A stretch of DNA of 64,000 nucleotides from CAYQPF01 sp964419225 (lineage in GTDB: Bacteria > Cloacimonadota > Cloacimonadia > Cloacimonadales > CAYQPF01). Where the stretch lies: positions 1 to 64,000 of the forward strand of contig CAYQPF010000005.1 in NCBI GenBank assembly GCA_964419225.1, written 5' to 3'. Shown here one piece after another: positions 1 through 7,980 of this stretch. Each line of letters starts with the position of its first letter. The first letter of the stretch is position 1. Both the position numbers and the translations under genes were made by a program. The notes under the pieces were generated by a model, which did no database searches, was not told where the DNA came from, and saw nothing but the letters and a program-made list of their open reading frames with translations.

Positions 1-137
1 AAGTAACTTAGTCAAATTCGCTAACTATTCTTTTTTAGTCAACATCTTTTTTTAAACTATTTCTTTATTAGTTGACATTAGGTAATTTTAATCTGCTTAT
101 CTTTCAAGCACTTAAATACAGCTAAAATATTTTACTT
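1..137. other. Non-coding, downstream of nagZ
   Basis: AT-rich sequence with no gene that I can support. It contains an imperfect inverted pair (TAGTCAAC near 37 and GTTGAC near 72) but no convincing terminator hairpin. Confidence 0.4.
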
Positions 138-1184
138 TTATCTATTAAATAACCCTGATTCCAACCTGGTTTTCAACTCCGTGATGCGTCGATTCGCCTC
201 CAAGATGCATTTCTCCGGTATCCTTTTCTGCTGTACTAATGCACAGAATCTCTTGAATACCACCCCAAATATCTCATCAGAGTACGGCATTGTGTTCGCA
301 AAAAGCAAAATATCCACTCCGGAATTAACTGCTCTCTCGATCGTTTCATCCAAAGAATAGTGGTTACTGATCGCTTTCATCTGCAAACAATCAGTTATAA
401 CCACTCCGTCATACTTCAAATTCTCTCTGAGAATCCCCTTAATTACCTTTTCCGATAGTGTCGCAGGATACTTATCATCCAATTTCCTGTTAAAAATATG
501 AGCTGTCATGATCATGTGTGCCTGCTTTCTTTGGATCAATTCATAATATGGTTCCAACTCTTTATCATTCCATGTATCAGATACATCTGTAAAACCCAGA
601 TGCGTGTCTGCTGTCGAAGAACCATGTCCGGGAAAATGCTTTAAACAGGTCAGTACATTATTCTTGTTATGCTCTTCTATTGTATAAGCAGCATGTTTTG
701 TGACCAATTCCTCATCTTCACCAAAACTGCGTTCACACTTAGCCACTATCGGATTCATTAAATTTGTTTCCAAATCAACAACCGGGGCAAAATTCAGATT
801 GATTCCCATCTCTTTGAGCAGTCTGGCTGTCTTCCCACGTTCACTTCTGGTATATTCCTCACTATCTTCCAAACCTAATTTCTTATTGCTCACTGTGACA
901 GGAAATCCCAGTTCCGGTTTAAGTCTTGAAACAATTCCGCCTTCTTCATCAATAGCAATCAGTAAAGGATTCTCCTGACCGGATGCTATATCCTTCAATT
1001 GATTCGTCAGTTCAGGCAACTGCTCCGGTGAATCTATATTCCTCGGTCTCTTATTATCATTATAACTAAAGAGTACTACTCCACCCAAATTATGTTTTTC
1101 CAACATCGGCACCACAGGATTACTCTTTACTAAAGAACTCTCCCTGAATCCAAACATCAACATCTGACCAATCATTTTTTCCAT
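138..1184 (-). CDS. nagZ: Glycoside hydrolase family 3 beta-N-acetylhexosaminidase (NagZ-like)
   Basis: The 348-residue product matches the NagZ branch of GH3, which removes beta-1,4-linked GlcNAc from muropeptides during cell-wall recycling. Visible landmarks are IGQMLMFGF at the N-terminus, IDEEGG (substrate loop), KHFPGHG followed by DTH (the catalytic Asp/His loop of NagZ) and VVITDCLQMKAI, which carries the likely nucleophile Asp. There is no signal peptide, so a cytoplasmic enzyme is expected. ATG at 1184 is preferred because it gives the usual short N-terminus; an in-frame GTG at 1196 would add four residues. It stands alone on the minus strand. Family assignment is firm; the substrate is inferred from the family. 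Confidence 0.9.
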   Translation of the reverse strand: MEKMIGQMLMFGFRESSLVKSNPVVPMLEKHNLGGVVLFSYNDNKRPRNIDSPEQLPELTNQLKDIASGQENPLLIAIDEEGGIVSRLKPELGFPVTVSNKKLGLEDSEEYTRSERGKTARLLKEMGINLNFAPVVDLETNLMNPIVAKCERSFGEDEELVTKHAAYTIEEHNKNNVLTCLKHFPGHGSSTADTHLGFTDVSDTWNDKELEPYYELIQRKQAHMIMTAHIFNRKLDDKYPATLSEKVIKGILRENLKYDGVVITDCLQMKAISNHYSLDETIERAVNSGVDILLFANTMPYSDEIFGVVFKRFCALVQQKRIPEKCILEANRRITELKTRLESGLFNR

Positions 1185-1265
1185 TCTTTTATCCACCTTA
1201 CTTATTCTGTTGTTATACGAGCATGAAATGACTGTCGCTTCCTTTATTTAATTTTGCGAAGCTTT

Positions 1266-1499
1266 TTAGTGTAATTGCTTCAAATACTCAGGTGCTAAAT
1301 CCAATCCGTTACTCCAGACAATTGTATCCATTTCTACTTTGAAATCTTTAAACATCTCAATATCCAATAATTCACTGAATATTTCCCGCTGATCATTCTC
1401 CAGTATTTTCAGAAAGTCTATAGTCGTTTCACTCTGATCATTGAAGAACACCTGAATCTTATACTCACTTACATAGAATGACTTAATAACCCAAACCAT
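1266..1499 (-). CDS. DUF2442 domain protein
   Basis: A 77-residue acidic protein with the DUF2442 pattern: two N-terminal beta strands (YKIQVFFNDQSETTIDF), then a central segment and the C-terminal WSNGLDLAPEYL motif typical of the family. The molecular function is unknown. It starts 2 bases after the stop of a DUF4160 gene, the usual arrangement of this two-gene cassette, so the two are almost certainly co-transcribed. DUF4160/DUF2442 pairs are common in mobile or accessory settings and have been suspected of toxin-antitoxin-like roles; that role is inference here. Confidence 0.8.
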   Translation of the reverse strand: MVWVIKSFYVSEYKIQVFFNDQSETTIDFLKILENDQREIFSELLDIEMFKDFKVEMDTIVWSNGLDLAPEYLKQLH

Positions 1500-1501
1500 A
1501 A

Positions 1502-1666
1502 TTACACCAAAATATCTATTTTGTTAAAATAGCCATCAATTAAAGCAAAGGATTCTATAGAAATTTTAGCTCTGAAATCATTGTATTTGGCATGCAAATG
1601 TGGAGGATCATGGTCATTAAAGTACATATATATGATTATACCTGAAAACCTGGATATTTCTGGCAT
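1502..1666 (-). CDS. DUF4160 domain protein, short (54 aa)
   Basis: A small ORF reading MPEISRFSGIIIYMYFND then HDPPHLHAKY, the hallmark DUF4160 N-terminus with the His-rich HxPPHxHA motif. A strong Shine-Dalgarno (GGAGG, then TGTAG) precedes the ATG at 1666. Family members are usually around 80 residues and end in a helix with a tryptophan (ALxLVxEWxxLHxEEL); here the frame stops after GYFNKIDILV, so that C-terminal helix is missing. The gene may be truncated or a short variant. It lies 2 bases upstream of the DUF2442 gene. Confidence 0.75.
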   Translation of the reverse strand: MPEISRFSGIIIYMYFNDHDPPHLHAKYNDFRAKISIESFALIDGYFNKIDILV

Positions 1667-1835
1667 CTACACCTCCAATTTTCTTATACCAAATTAATAA
1701 GCATTTTACATGTAGTCAAGCAAATTCACTAATGTACAATCAGTAATCAGTTCCCAAACATATTCTATAGGGGATGAACTGTATGTCTGTCCGGAAAAGC
1801 TACAGCATCAACCTGAATTCTGGAACCTTAACCTT

Positions 1836-2549
1836 TCACTTCTCTTTCTCAAGTTTTAAAACATTTTGTAATCTTTCAATAATTTTTTCAGGTTCTTCGT
1901 TTAAGACACTTAGTGGACTCATTGCATTGGCACTTCCCTTTGTTGAGTAATATCGATGTAAATAATGTGCAGCAACCATGAAAAATGTATTAGAGTTAAC
2001 AGTAGTAATACTTTCTTCGGGAACTTGTCTCATAAGCTCTTCTGATGTAATAAAGGTATATAGAACCTGTAAAACAGTAAGTTTTTCACTCTCACTTAAT
2101 TTTGGAAAAATATTATAATTTCCTATAAAAAATATTAATTCCAACATTGTATCATATTTTTTATTATCGTAGTACTGTGTCATTAAATTAACCAAGTTAC
2201 TTGGAAAACCAATTCTTTTGCTAAGCTCCTGAAACCCGTTAAACTTGTCAAATTCAAAGCACAAAAGGCTACCATTAGTTGCAACATATAAATGATTGTT
2301 TATTGAGTATTTGAAAAGATCTTCAATAGTCAGTCCAGAGAGTATTTTATTTGGAAGTTGATAATTGTATTTAGAGACTTCTTCCCAGGAATCTGTAGAA
2401 ATATCTTTAAAAACAAATTTTGGATTTACATACCCAAAATTTACAGTATATTTTGGACTTTGATCATTAGCAATAACAATTCTTGTCTGATGTGCATAAG
2501 AAACAAGCACACAAAAAAACATTAGTGCAAATACTATTTTCTTTTTCAT
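1836..2549 (-). CDS. Exported protein of unknown function
   Basis: A 237-residue product that I do not recognise. The N-terminus MKKKIVFALMFFCVLVSYA is a clear Sec signal peptide (basic n-region, hydrophobic core, cleavage likely near YAHQ), so it is exported to the periplasm or beyond. The remainder is mixed alpha/beta with no repeated motif or metal-binding pattern. ATG at 2549 is favoured because GGAG lies 6 bases upstream and it puts the lysines at the start; an in-frame ATG at 2561 is also possible. It is followed after about 30 bases by the GNAT-YoaP gene on the same strand, in the order 3359 to 2583 and then this gene. Confidence 0.6.
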   Translation of the reverse strand: MKKKIVFALMFFCVLVSYAHQTRIVIANDQSPKYTVNFGYVNPKFVFKDISTDSWEEVSKYNYQLPNKILSGLTIEDLFKYSINNHLYVATNGSLLCFEFDKFNGFQELSKRIGFPSNLVNLMTQYYDNKKYDTMLELIFFIGNYNIFPKLSESEKLTVLQVLYTFITSEELMRQVPEESITTVNSNTFFMVAAHYLHRYYSTKGSANAMSPLSVLNEEPEKIIERLQNVLKLEKEK

Positions 2550-2582
2550 TTTTGTCTCCATATTCCTATTTCCTTCTCCTCA

Positions 2583-3359
2583 CTAACAATTAACAACAAT
2601 ATTCTGCTTCTTCAATATATTCTTAAATCTTGTCTCTGAGATATAATGTGCTGCCAGCAACTTTCCATTATAGATAAGATTGAAAGTTGCATAAGGGGAA
2701 GGTGCATGTTGTGCTTGTTCCGGTGTTGTTAATTCAGTTACAGTATGTTCAATCCCCATTTCCTTAAGAATATCAGTCATCCCTGAAATTGATTTAGCCA
2801 CCCAGGGGCACTGCCGTGAATATATTATATGAAAACCTTGATACTTTTTCAGCTCTTCCTGCCAGTTATTGATCGTAGGAGTTCTACCGGATTTAATTTG
2901 TTTTGCTAAAATCTGATAACCTTTAACCGAACCATCAACAAGAATATAACCATTCTTCAAAAACAACTCAGGTTTTGCCAGGAAACTGTCTGTTCCTGAA
3001 AGCACGGCAACTCCATTCATCCCCGAAGCCAGAGCATCCTGATAACAATCCTCCAACAAAATGGAGGCGATGCCTCTGTTCTTCCACTCATTAGAATATG
3101 TCCAAATGCAATGAATAAACATATAACCGGCAGCTGATACTCCTCTCCAGACCTTCTCACCCGGAACATATTCAATGAATCCCAGCGGAGTTTTAACACT
3201 TTCTTCATATAACAGTTTAATTCTCATCCCTTCCTGAAAACGTTGCTTCATCCACTCCACTTTCATACTATATAATGGATGCTTGGGATTGATAAAACAA
3301 ATGAACTGCGGATGCAATCCCATATTACTTTCATCAATCGTCACTATTTTGTATTCCAT
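2583..3359 (-). CDS. GNAT N-acetyltransferase with C-terminal YoaP-like domain
   Basis: Residues 1-150 form a GNAT acetyltransferase fold; the acetyl-CoA loop is seen at NEWKNRGIASILLEDC. Residues 165-258 match the YoaP-like C-terminal domain, which is thioredoxin-like and carries the motif IIYSRQCPWVAKSI followed by a PSPYATFNLIYNGKLLA strand. Proteins of this architecture are widespread in Firmicutes and anaerobes; the acetyl acceptor is unknown. Start chosen at 3359 because AGAGGAT lies just upstream; the longer frame back to 3422 has a basic, unconserved extension. Probably co-transcribed with the exported protein downstream. Confidence 0.8.
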   Translation of the reverse strand: MEYKIVTIDESNMGLHPQFICFINPKHPLYSMKVEWMKQRFQEGMRIKLLYEESVKTPLGFIEYVPGEKVWRGVSAAGYMFIHCIWTYSNEWKNRGIASILLEDCYQDALASGMNGVAVLSGTDSFLAKPELFLKNGYILVDGSVKGYQILAKQIKSGRTPTINNWQEELKKYQGFHIIYSRQCPWVAKSISGMTDILKEMGIEHTVTELTTPEQAQHAPSPYATFNLIYNGKLLAAHYISETRFKNILKKQNIVVNC

Positions 3360-3785
3360 ATTTAATATCCTCTTTACTCCTTCAAATCTCTTTCTCTTAA
3401 ATCTCTCCTGCCCACAGCCCACTGATATAGCTTCAGCCAGATTGTAAAGATTCTACTGCACAGTTCGGGTTTAACTGCTCCCACACGCTTTACTCTGCCT
3501 TCTTTTTTTAACTTTCTTAAATTCCACTCTATACCACTTCCCGTTTATGTTCCCGTCGGTTTGATTCCATCAATGACCTCCATAGCATTTGTCAGCCAAT
3601 TCCTCAATTTATTAAATAAGTCCCATATTTTTAACTATATTGTAAATTCATCATGTAATTTTGGTCAATAGGAAAATGAATCAACTGGAGAAGATGTAAA
3701 AAATATGTAACTATTCGATTGAGACCAACGATCTTGTGAAGAAGTGTTTCATATGGTCACCAGTATTTTGGTCGGAACCATCCCC

Positions 3786-3844
3786 CTGGGAGATGACGCA
3801 GCTTGCGTCATTATAATAAAGAGCCTGGCAGGCTCTTCTCCCAG
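3786..3844. repeat. Nested three-way-junction palindrome
   Basis: Directly visible: an outer stem CTGGGAG (3786-3792) with CTCCCAG (3838-3844) encloses two perfect hairpins, ATGACGCA-GCT-TGCGTCAT (3793-3811) and AAGAGCCT-GGC-AGGCTCTT (3819-3837), joined by the 7-base linker TATAATA. Every stem is perfectly paired, giving a compact three-way junction as DNA cruciform or RNA. Function unknown; it may be a structured RNA, an attachment site or a member of the dispersed palindrome families in this genome. Confidence 0.7.
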
Positions 3845-3880
3845 AAATACATCCCTCTGACGACTGCCGCCTAATCTCTT

Positions 3881-3920
3881 CACCTCCCTCTCTTTTGCAA
3901 GAGAGGGGCCGGGGGTGAGT
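3881..3920 (-). repeat. Dispersed CCCCTCTC...GAGAGGGG palindromic repeat, copy 1
   Basis: Read on the minus strand: ACTCACCCCCGGCCCCTCTC, then TTGCAAAAGAGAGGGAGGTG. The core hairpin CCCTCTC/GAGAGGG is shared with copies at 20360, 62697 and 63468. REP-like, non-coding. Confidence 0.75.
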
Positions 3921-3960
3921 TTTTTCTCTCAACTAACCTCTGACGCCTGACGACTGACGA

Positions 3961-5670
3961 CTACCGCCTAATCTCTTCATGTTTCTCAAATATCATCTTC
4001 TGTGCCCTGCTGGAACCAACAACCAACCCCGTAATCTCATTACTCTCATCAAAACAAAACTTTAAAACTGCATTCCATTCATCTATGAAAAAAGCACTAT
4101 CCACAATCAATTCAGCATCCACTAATTTCCTGTCCTCAATATAAATTGCCAGTTTATCATTTTCAACTGTTATCTGATATTCCACTTCCAACTCGTTGCT
4201 ATAGAATCTTCCTGTGTACTCATGTAATCTTTCCAATGGAAAACTATCAGGTTCATAAGCTTTAAATTCATTTGAGCATTTCCCTTTAACATAAGACTTC
4301 ATCATTTTTTCATGAGAAGTAATCTCAAAGACTAAGGTAACTTCTGCTTTCATTCCCTCTATCATGAATTCACTCTCTGATTTTTGGACTAATTTTGCTT
4401 CACTTGTCTCACTTCTCCAGTAAAACAAATTTCCATCTTTGTTATAGATTTTCCTGGTCATTAAGTCTCCGTCATTATCGAGTACATACCAATCCTGTAA
4501 CCCTTCATCATCTTTTCGGACAGCACAGTAATGCCCGCAAAACATGTCTAAATCAGAGCTAAATGATTCTTTGCTCTCATCTTGATTTATTTGAACAAGT
4601 TCGGGTTCTGTTATAAATTCAGCTAAAACAATTTCGGCGATGTTCGAGGTCGGAGTTGTTGCCGAATGGGCATTGTTACAAAGAACTATAATAGATGTTT
4701 TATGGTCAGGGATGCGTTTCAAATCAGTTTCAAACCCCCGGGCACTGCCATTATGGGATACAACAGACAGATTTTTTTGTTTGTAATGACATATTCCCAA
4801 ACCATATCTCCAGTCTTCATAAACATCAAAATCCGTCTTAAAACTGGAAACTATTTTCCTTAACTCTTCCCCACCAACTTTCCCACTATAATAATTTTCA
4901 TCCCATAAGAAGAGGTCATTAACCGTCGTAACAAGTCCACCGTCTCCAACATTTTCATCTATTTGGACATAAGTATCATATTCACCCTTTTTATTTTCCT
5001 CATAACTTACGACTCTATCCTTAATAACCTGTTTCCAATTATCATTTATGAAAGAATTATCCATCTTCAAAGGCTTAAATATTCTTTCTTTCGCAAATTC
5101 TGAAAACGATTGACCACTAACTTTGCTAATTATTTCTGCAAGAATTACATAACCTGTATTAGAATACTGGAACTGTTCTCCCGGTGTAAAGTTCAGTTCT
5201 TTTACTTTACTGATTTGTCTTATCACATCTTTATTATTGAAATATCTTTGTCCTTTATCAAAATCTCTTCCAATAAATTCCATGAAACAATAATGATCTT
5301 TTAATCCGCTGGTATGAAGTATTAAATGCCGTATTGTTATTGCCTTACCGAAATCAGGCAACTCAGGTATATACTGCCTGACATCATCATCAAAATCTAA
5401 TTTGCCTTCCATTTGTAATAAAGCAATGCAAGCTGCGGTAAACTGCTTTGTCATGGAACAAACATCAAACTTACTTTCTGCTGTAATTGGAATATTGTAA
5501 TCCAGATTAGCCAGCCCAAAGCTTTTTTTGTAAATGAATCTGCCGTCTTTTATTACTCCAACTGCACAACCTGGTTTATCCGTAGTGTCATACTGAGCGA
5601 AAATTGCATCTATTTGATTTTCCTGCTCCTTACTGAGAGGATTATTATTGTAATCTGTTTCATTAATCAT
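3961..5670 (-). CDS. Serine hydrolase of the beta-lactamase class C / PBP family
   Basis: A 569-residue protein with a beta-lactamase-like catalytic half (residues about 20-370) showing the three canonical motifs: SxxK as S72-M-T-K75, YxN as Y169-S-N171, and HxG (HNGSARGF) in place of KTG. The C-terminal 200 residues are a beta-rich region (lipocalin-like DUF3471 type) often attached to these enzymes. No signal peptide is evident, so location is uncertain. A good Shine-Dalgarno (AAGGAG, 9-base spacing) supports the ATG at 5670. Members act as D-peptidases, esterases or beta-lactamases; the substrate cannot be told from sequence. Confidence 0.88.
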   Translation of the reverse strand: MINETDYNNNPLSKEQENQIDAIFAQYDTTDKPGCAVGVIKDGRFIYKKSFGLANLDYNIPITAESKFDVCSMTKQFTAACIALLQMEGKLDFDDDVRQYIPELPDFGKAITIRHLILHTSGLKDHYCFMEFIGRDFDKGQRYFNNKDVIRQISKVKELNFTPGEQFQYSNTGYVILAEIISKVSGQSFSEFAKERIFKPLKMDNSFINDNWKQVIKDRVVSYEENKKGEYDTYVQIDENVGDGGLVTTVNDLFLWDENYYSGKVGGEELRKIVSSFKTDFDVYEDWRYGLGICHYKQKNLSVVSHNGSARGFETDLKRIPDHKTSIIVLCNNAHSATTPTSNIAEIVLAEFITEPELVQINQDESKESFSSDLDMFCGHYCAVRKDDEGLQDWYVLDNDGDLMTRKIYNKDGNLFYWRSETSEAKLVQKSESEFMIEGMKAEVTLVFEITSHEKMMKSYVKGKCSNEFKAYEPDSFPLERLHEYTGRFYSNELEVEYQITVENDKLAIYIEDRKLVDAELIVDSAFFIDEWNAVLKFCFDESNEITGLVVGSSRAQKMIFEKHEEIRR

Positions 5671-6097
5671 TTTTATATTCTCCTTTTTACTTATTTGGGG
5701 CTGGTCTAAAAAGCTCCTTGTGATTATTTAAAAATTCGAAGCTCTAATAGTGCCCTTTCTCCTTCTCTTATTTCTCCCAATCTGTGTAAATCTGTGTCTG
5801 TGGATTAATATCCTTTCAGGGCGGACTCATTAATAAAATCTTTCCATTAATTCAAGAATCATTATTCTGTTTTACTCTTTACAATGAAATTTCTCTGAAG
5901 CAATCATCGGTATATGATCAATCAATTTCTCCATTGTAATATCCACATACTAATTCTACTTCAATACAAATATTACAAATGATTTTGGTCAATATGAAAT
6001 TAAATTATTATTTACTCACGAATCAAGACTCAAGACTAATTACTATTCCCCCATGTCTTTTCTTGACTTTCTCCTAACTGTTTTTTATTCAAGTTCC
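5671..6097. other. Intergenic region between divergent genes
   Basis: No gene supported. Contains dispersed low-complexity phrases such as AATCTGTGTAAATCTGTG (about 5780-5797) and AAGACTCAAGACTAA near 6027. It must contain the promoters of the divergent serine hydrolase (minus) and alpha/beta hydrolase (plus), but I cannot place -35/-10 boxes confidently. Confidence 0.4.
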
Positions 6098-7072
6098 ATG
6101 AGAAATAATAAAAGACTTCGTAATAGAGTATTGCTCTCATTAGCAATATTCCTGATCATCTTCAACCTGCTGGCTGCCATGCATGCCTATAAATTCACCC
6201 ACTTCACAACCACCCCTGTGCCAGCCAAAACCTTAACCGGGCTTACCTTCAAAGATAAAGCAGTCTCCCTCATCACCGGTAGTTCCATGGCCAGACCCGA
6301 AAATGACCGTCTGCCGGATACACCTTTTACAACGCTTTCCCTGCAGAGTAACCTAAAGTTGCAAGCCTGGTCCATCCCTGTACAGAATCCCCGGGGCATA
6401 ATTGCAGTTTTTCATGGTTATGCCCGCCCAAAATCCTTTATGCTGGATAAATCAAAATTCTTTAACAGCCTGGGTTACAGCACTTTCCTGACTGATTTCA
6501 TGGGCTCCGGCGGTTCTGAAGGTAACCATACCACTGTGGGTTACCGGGAAGCAGAAGAAGTAAAAACCGTTTATGAGCATTTGCAAAAGCAGAAAGTAAG
6601 ACCTTTGATTCTTTATGGCACTTCCATGGGAGCTGTGGCCATCATGAAAGCTGTCAGTCAATACGATTTAAAACCGGATGCTATAATTATCGAATGCCCT
6701 TTCGGCAGTATGTATGAAACGGCCTGTGCGAGATTCCGTATTTTGAAAGCCCCCAGTTTTCCTGCAGCAGGTATCCTGCTCTTTTGGGGAAGTGTGGAAA
6801 GCGGATTCTGGACTTTCAGCCACAAACCGACTGTATATGCCAAGAACATTCAATGCCCAACTTTCCTGATTTATGGTGCTCACGATCCTAAAGTTACTTA
6901 TCAGGAAACAAAAACTATTTACAATAATCTGCCCTGCCCCAAAAAATTGTTCATCCTCCCCAACTCAGGCCATGATGACTATCTCGAAACCTCACCTCAG
7001 GAATGGAAAAAAGTATTAAAAGAATACCTGCAGAATGTGAAAAGTGTGTCTCCCATGTCCGGCAGGACATAA
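6098..7072 (+). CDS. Membrane-anchored alpha/beta hydrolase
   Basis: A 324-residue product beginning MRNNKRLRNR followed by a single hydrophobic segment (residues about 11-28), consistent with an N-terminal signal anchor. The catalytic core shows the nucleophile elbow GTSMGA, an acid near GAHDPKV and the histidine in NSGHDDYL, typical of the BAAT/serine aminopeptidase S33-like hydrolases. The start at 6098 is preferred because it yields the positive-inside anchor; an in-frame ATG at 6053 lacks a ribosome site. The last residues (MSGRT) and the stop codon are encoded by hairpin 1 of a dispersed repeat, implying that the repeat inserted at the 3' end and supplied a new terminus. Substrate unknown. 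Confidence 0.82.
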   Translation: MRNNKRLRNRVLLSLAIFLIIFNLLAAMHAYKFTHFTTTPVPAKTLTGLTFKDKAVSLITGSSMARPENDRLPDTPFTTLSLQSNLKLQAWSIPVQNPRGIIAVFHGYARPKSFMLDKSKFFNSLGYSTFLTDFMGSGGSEGNHTTVGYREAEEVKTVYEHLQKQKVRPLILYGTSMGAVAIMKAVSQYDLKPDAIIIECPFGSMYETACARFRILKAPSFPAAGILLFWGSVESGFWTFSHKPTVYAKNIQCPTFLIYGAHDPKVTYQETKTIYNNLPCPKKLFILPNSGHDDYLETSPQEWKKVLKEYLQNVKSVSPMSGRT

Positions 7073-7135
7073 GAATTTAGCTTGCAGTTTCAACTGCATG
7101 TACAAAATCCTCAAGTTCCCCCATCCGGCAGGATG
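7055..7135 (+). repeat. Three-hairpin repeat (triad), locus 1
   Basis: Three successive perfect hairpins: ATGTCC-GGCA-GGACAT (7055-7070), TGCAGTT-TC-AACTGCA (7083-7098) and CATCC-GGCA-GGATG (7122-7135). The same order and spacing recur at 23056, 23629, 27644 and, inverted, 57262. It overlaps the 3' end of the hydrolase gene. Confidence 0.8.
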
Positions 7136-7149
7136 AAAGATTATCGTCG

Positions 7150-7315
7150 CTAATTTCCGTAGGGGCAGACTCCCACGTCAGCCCTCCTGTGGTAATGTCT
7201 CATCTTACAACACCTCTGCGACATCACCTTCCGATCTCTTATCATGTCGGTGATCGTCCATTTTAGTCAGTGCCAGTCCATGTAAACGTGTCCCTGTAGT
7301 CCTTTCCAAAAACGA
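7150..7315 (+). repeat. Dispersed 160-bp repeat B, copy 1
   Basis: Starts at GTAGGGGCAGACTCCCACGT and runs through ACCTTCCGATCTCTT and GTCAGTGCCAGTC. It matches the reverse complement of 57370-57530 along most of its length, with small indels. Non-coding; adjacent to a triad repeat in both places. Confidence 0.7.
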
Positions 7316-7326
7316 TTTCCATCTAT

Positions 7327-7854
7327 TTATTTTGTCGGTCTTTTATACAAAACACACCCATATTTGTTAAGATCATATTGGAAATAAATATAGTCACCAT
7401 AGAAAAATGGATTTTTAATAGTTCCATTTATTTTATATTTCTTCAAAATAGTAAAAGTATTGGTATCAATAAAAGTTATTGTAGAATGAGTCGAACGAAA
7501 ACAAATTTTATCAATCCACCAGCCATTTGAATTTCCAAAAGCCCAAGGGTTAGATATGAAAACTAACAAAGTGTCACTAAAAATACATGATTTTACAGTT
7601 TCATCAAACCTTAGTTTTTTATTATTCATAGTATAAAAATTCATTTCGCCTTCAATGCCATATTTAACAAATACTTGAGCATACTCCTTTCTGAGGTCTC
7701 TCTCATCAAGGGATTTGAACTTCTCTTGAATTTGAGTAGATAGTGCTTCATAACTCAATTTCTCAAATGAATCGTAAGAAACCATCGTACCCAAATATAA
7801 TGAAGCGTACATAGCCATTAATGACAATATAATAATATTTAGTATTTTAATCAT
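7327..7854 (-). CDS. Exported or membrane-anchored protein of unknown function
   Basis: A 175-residue product that I do not recognise. Residues 4-25 (ILNIIILSLMAMYASLYLG) form a signal peptide or anchor. The rest contains a charged helix (EKLSYEALSTQIQEKFKSL) and several short beta strands, with a CxF pair but no known motif. It follows the 1401-residue regulator gene on the same strand after a gap of about 125 bases that carries AACAACTAACAACT-type repeats, so co-transcription is possible but not shown. Confidence 0.55.
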   Translation of the reverse strand: MIKILNIIILSLMAMYASLYLGTMVSYDSFEKLSYEALSTQIQEKFKSLDERDLRKEYAQVFVKYGIEGEMNFYTMNNKKLRFDETVKSCIFSDTLLVFISNPWAFGNSNGWWIDKICFRSTHSTITFIDTNTFTILKKYKINGTIKNPFFYGDYIYFQYDLNKYGCVLYKRPTK

Positions 7855-7980
7855 TATTACTTCCCATCCTGAACATCCTGTTATCCATGCAAAATTCCTT
7901 AAAGCATTTCACCTTCATCATCTGCCGTCTCGAAGGATGAAAGAGTCTCCCCACTAACGCTAACAACTAACAACTATTTT

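Larger units (their letters stand above)
3360..3960. other. Intergenic region with structured repeats
   Basis: About 600 bases without a credible gene. It holds a perfect nested palindrome at 3786-3844, a copy of the dispersed CCCCTCTC palindromic repeat at 3881-3920 (minus orientation), and CTGACGACTGACGACT-type short repeats (3855-3965). The short frame that can be read at 3711-3932 runs through these repeats and is not a gene. Confidence 0.6.

Noticed and set aside
3711..3932. 73-codon minus-strand frame
   Set aside because: Entirely within palindromic repeats; no ribosome site or recognisable sequence.
7055..7135. Triad hairpins as ordinary rho-independent terminators
   Set aside because: No T run follows the hairpins and the same unit occurs far from gene ends.
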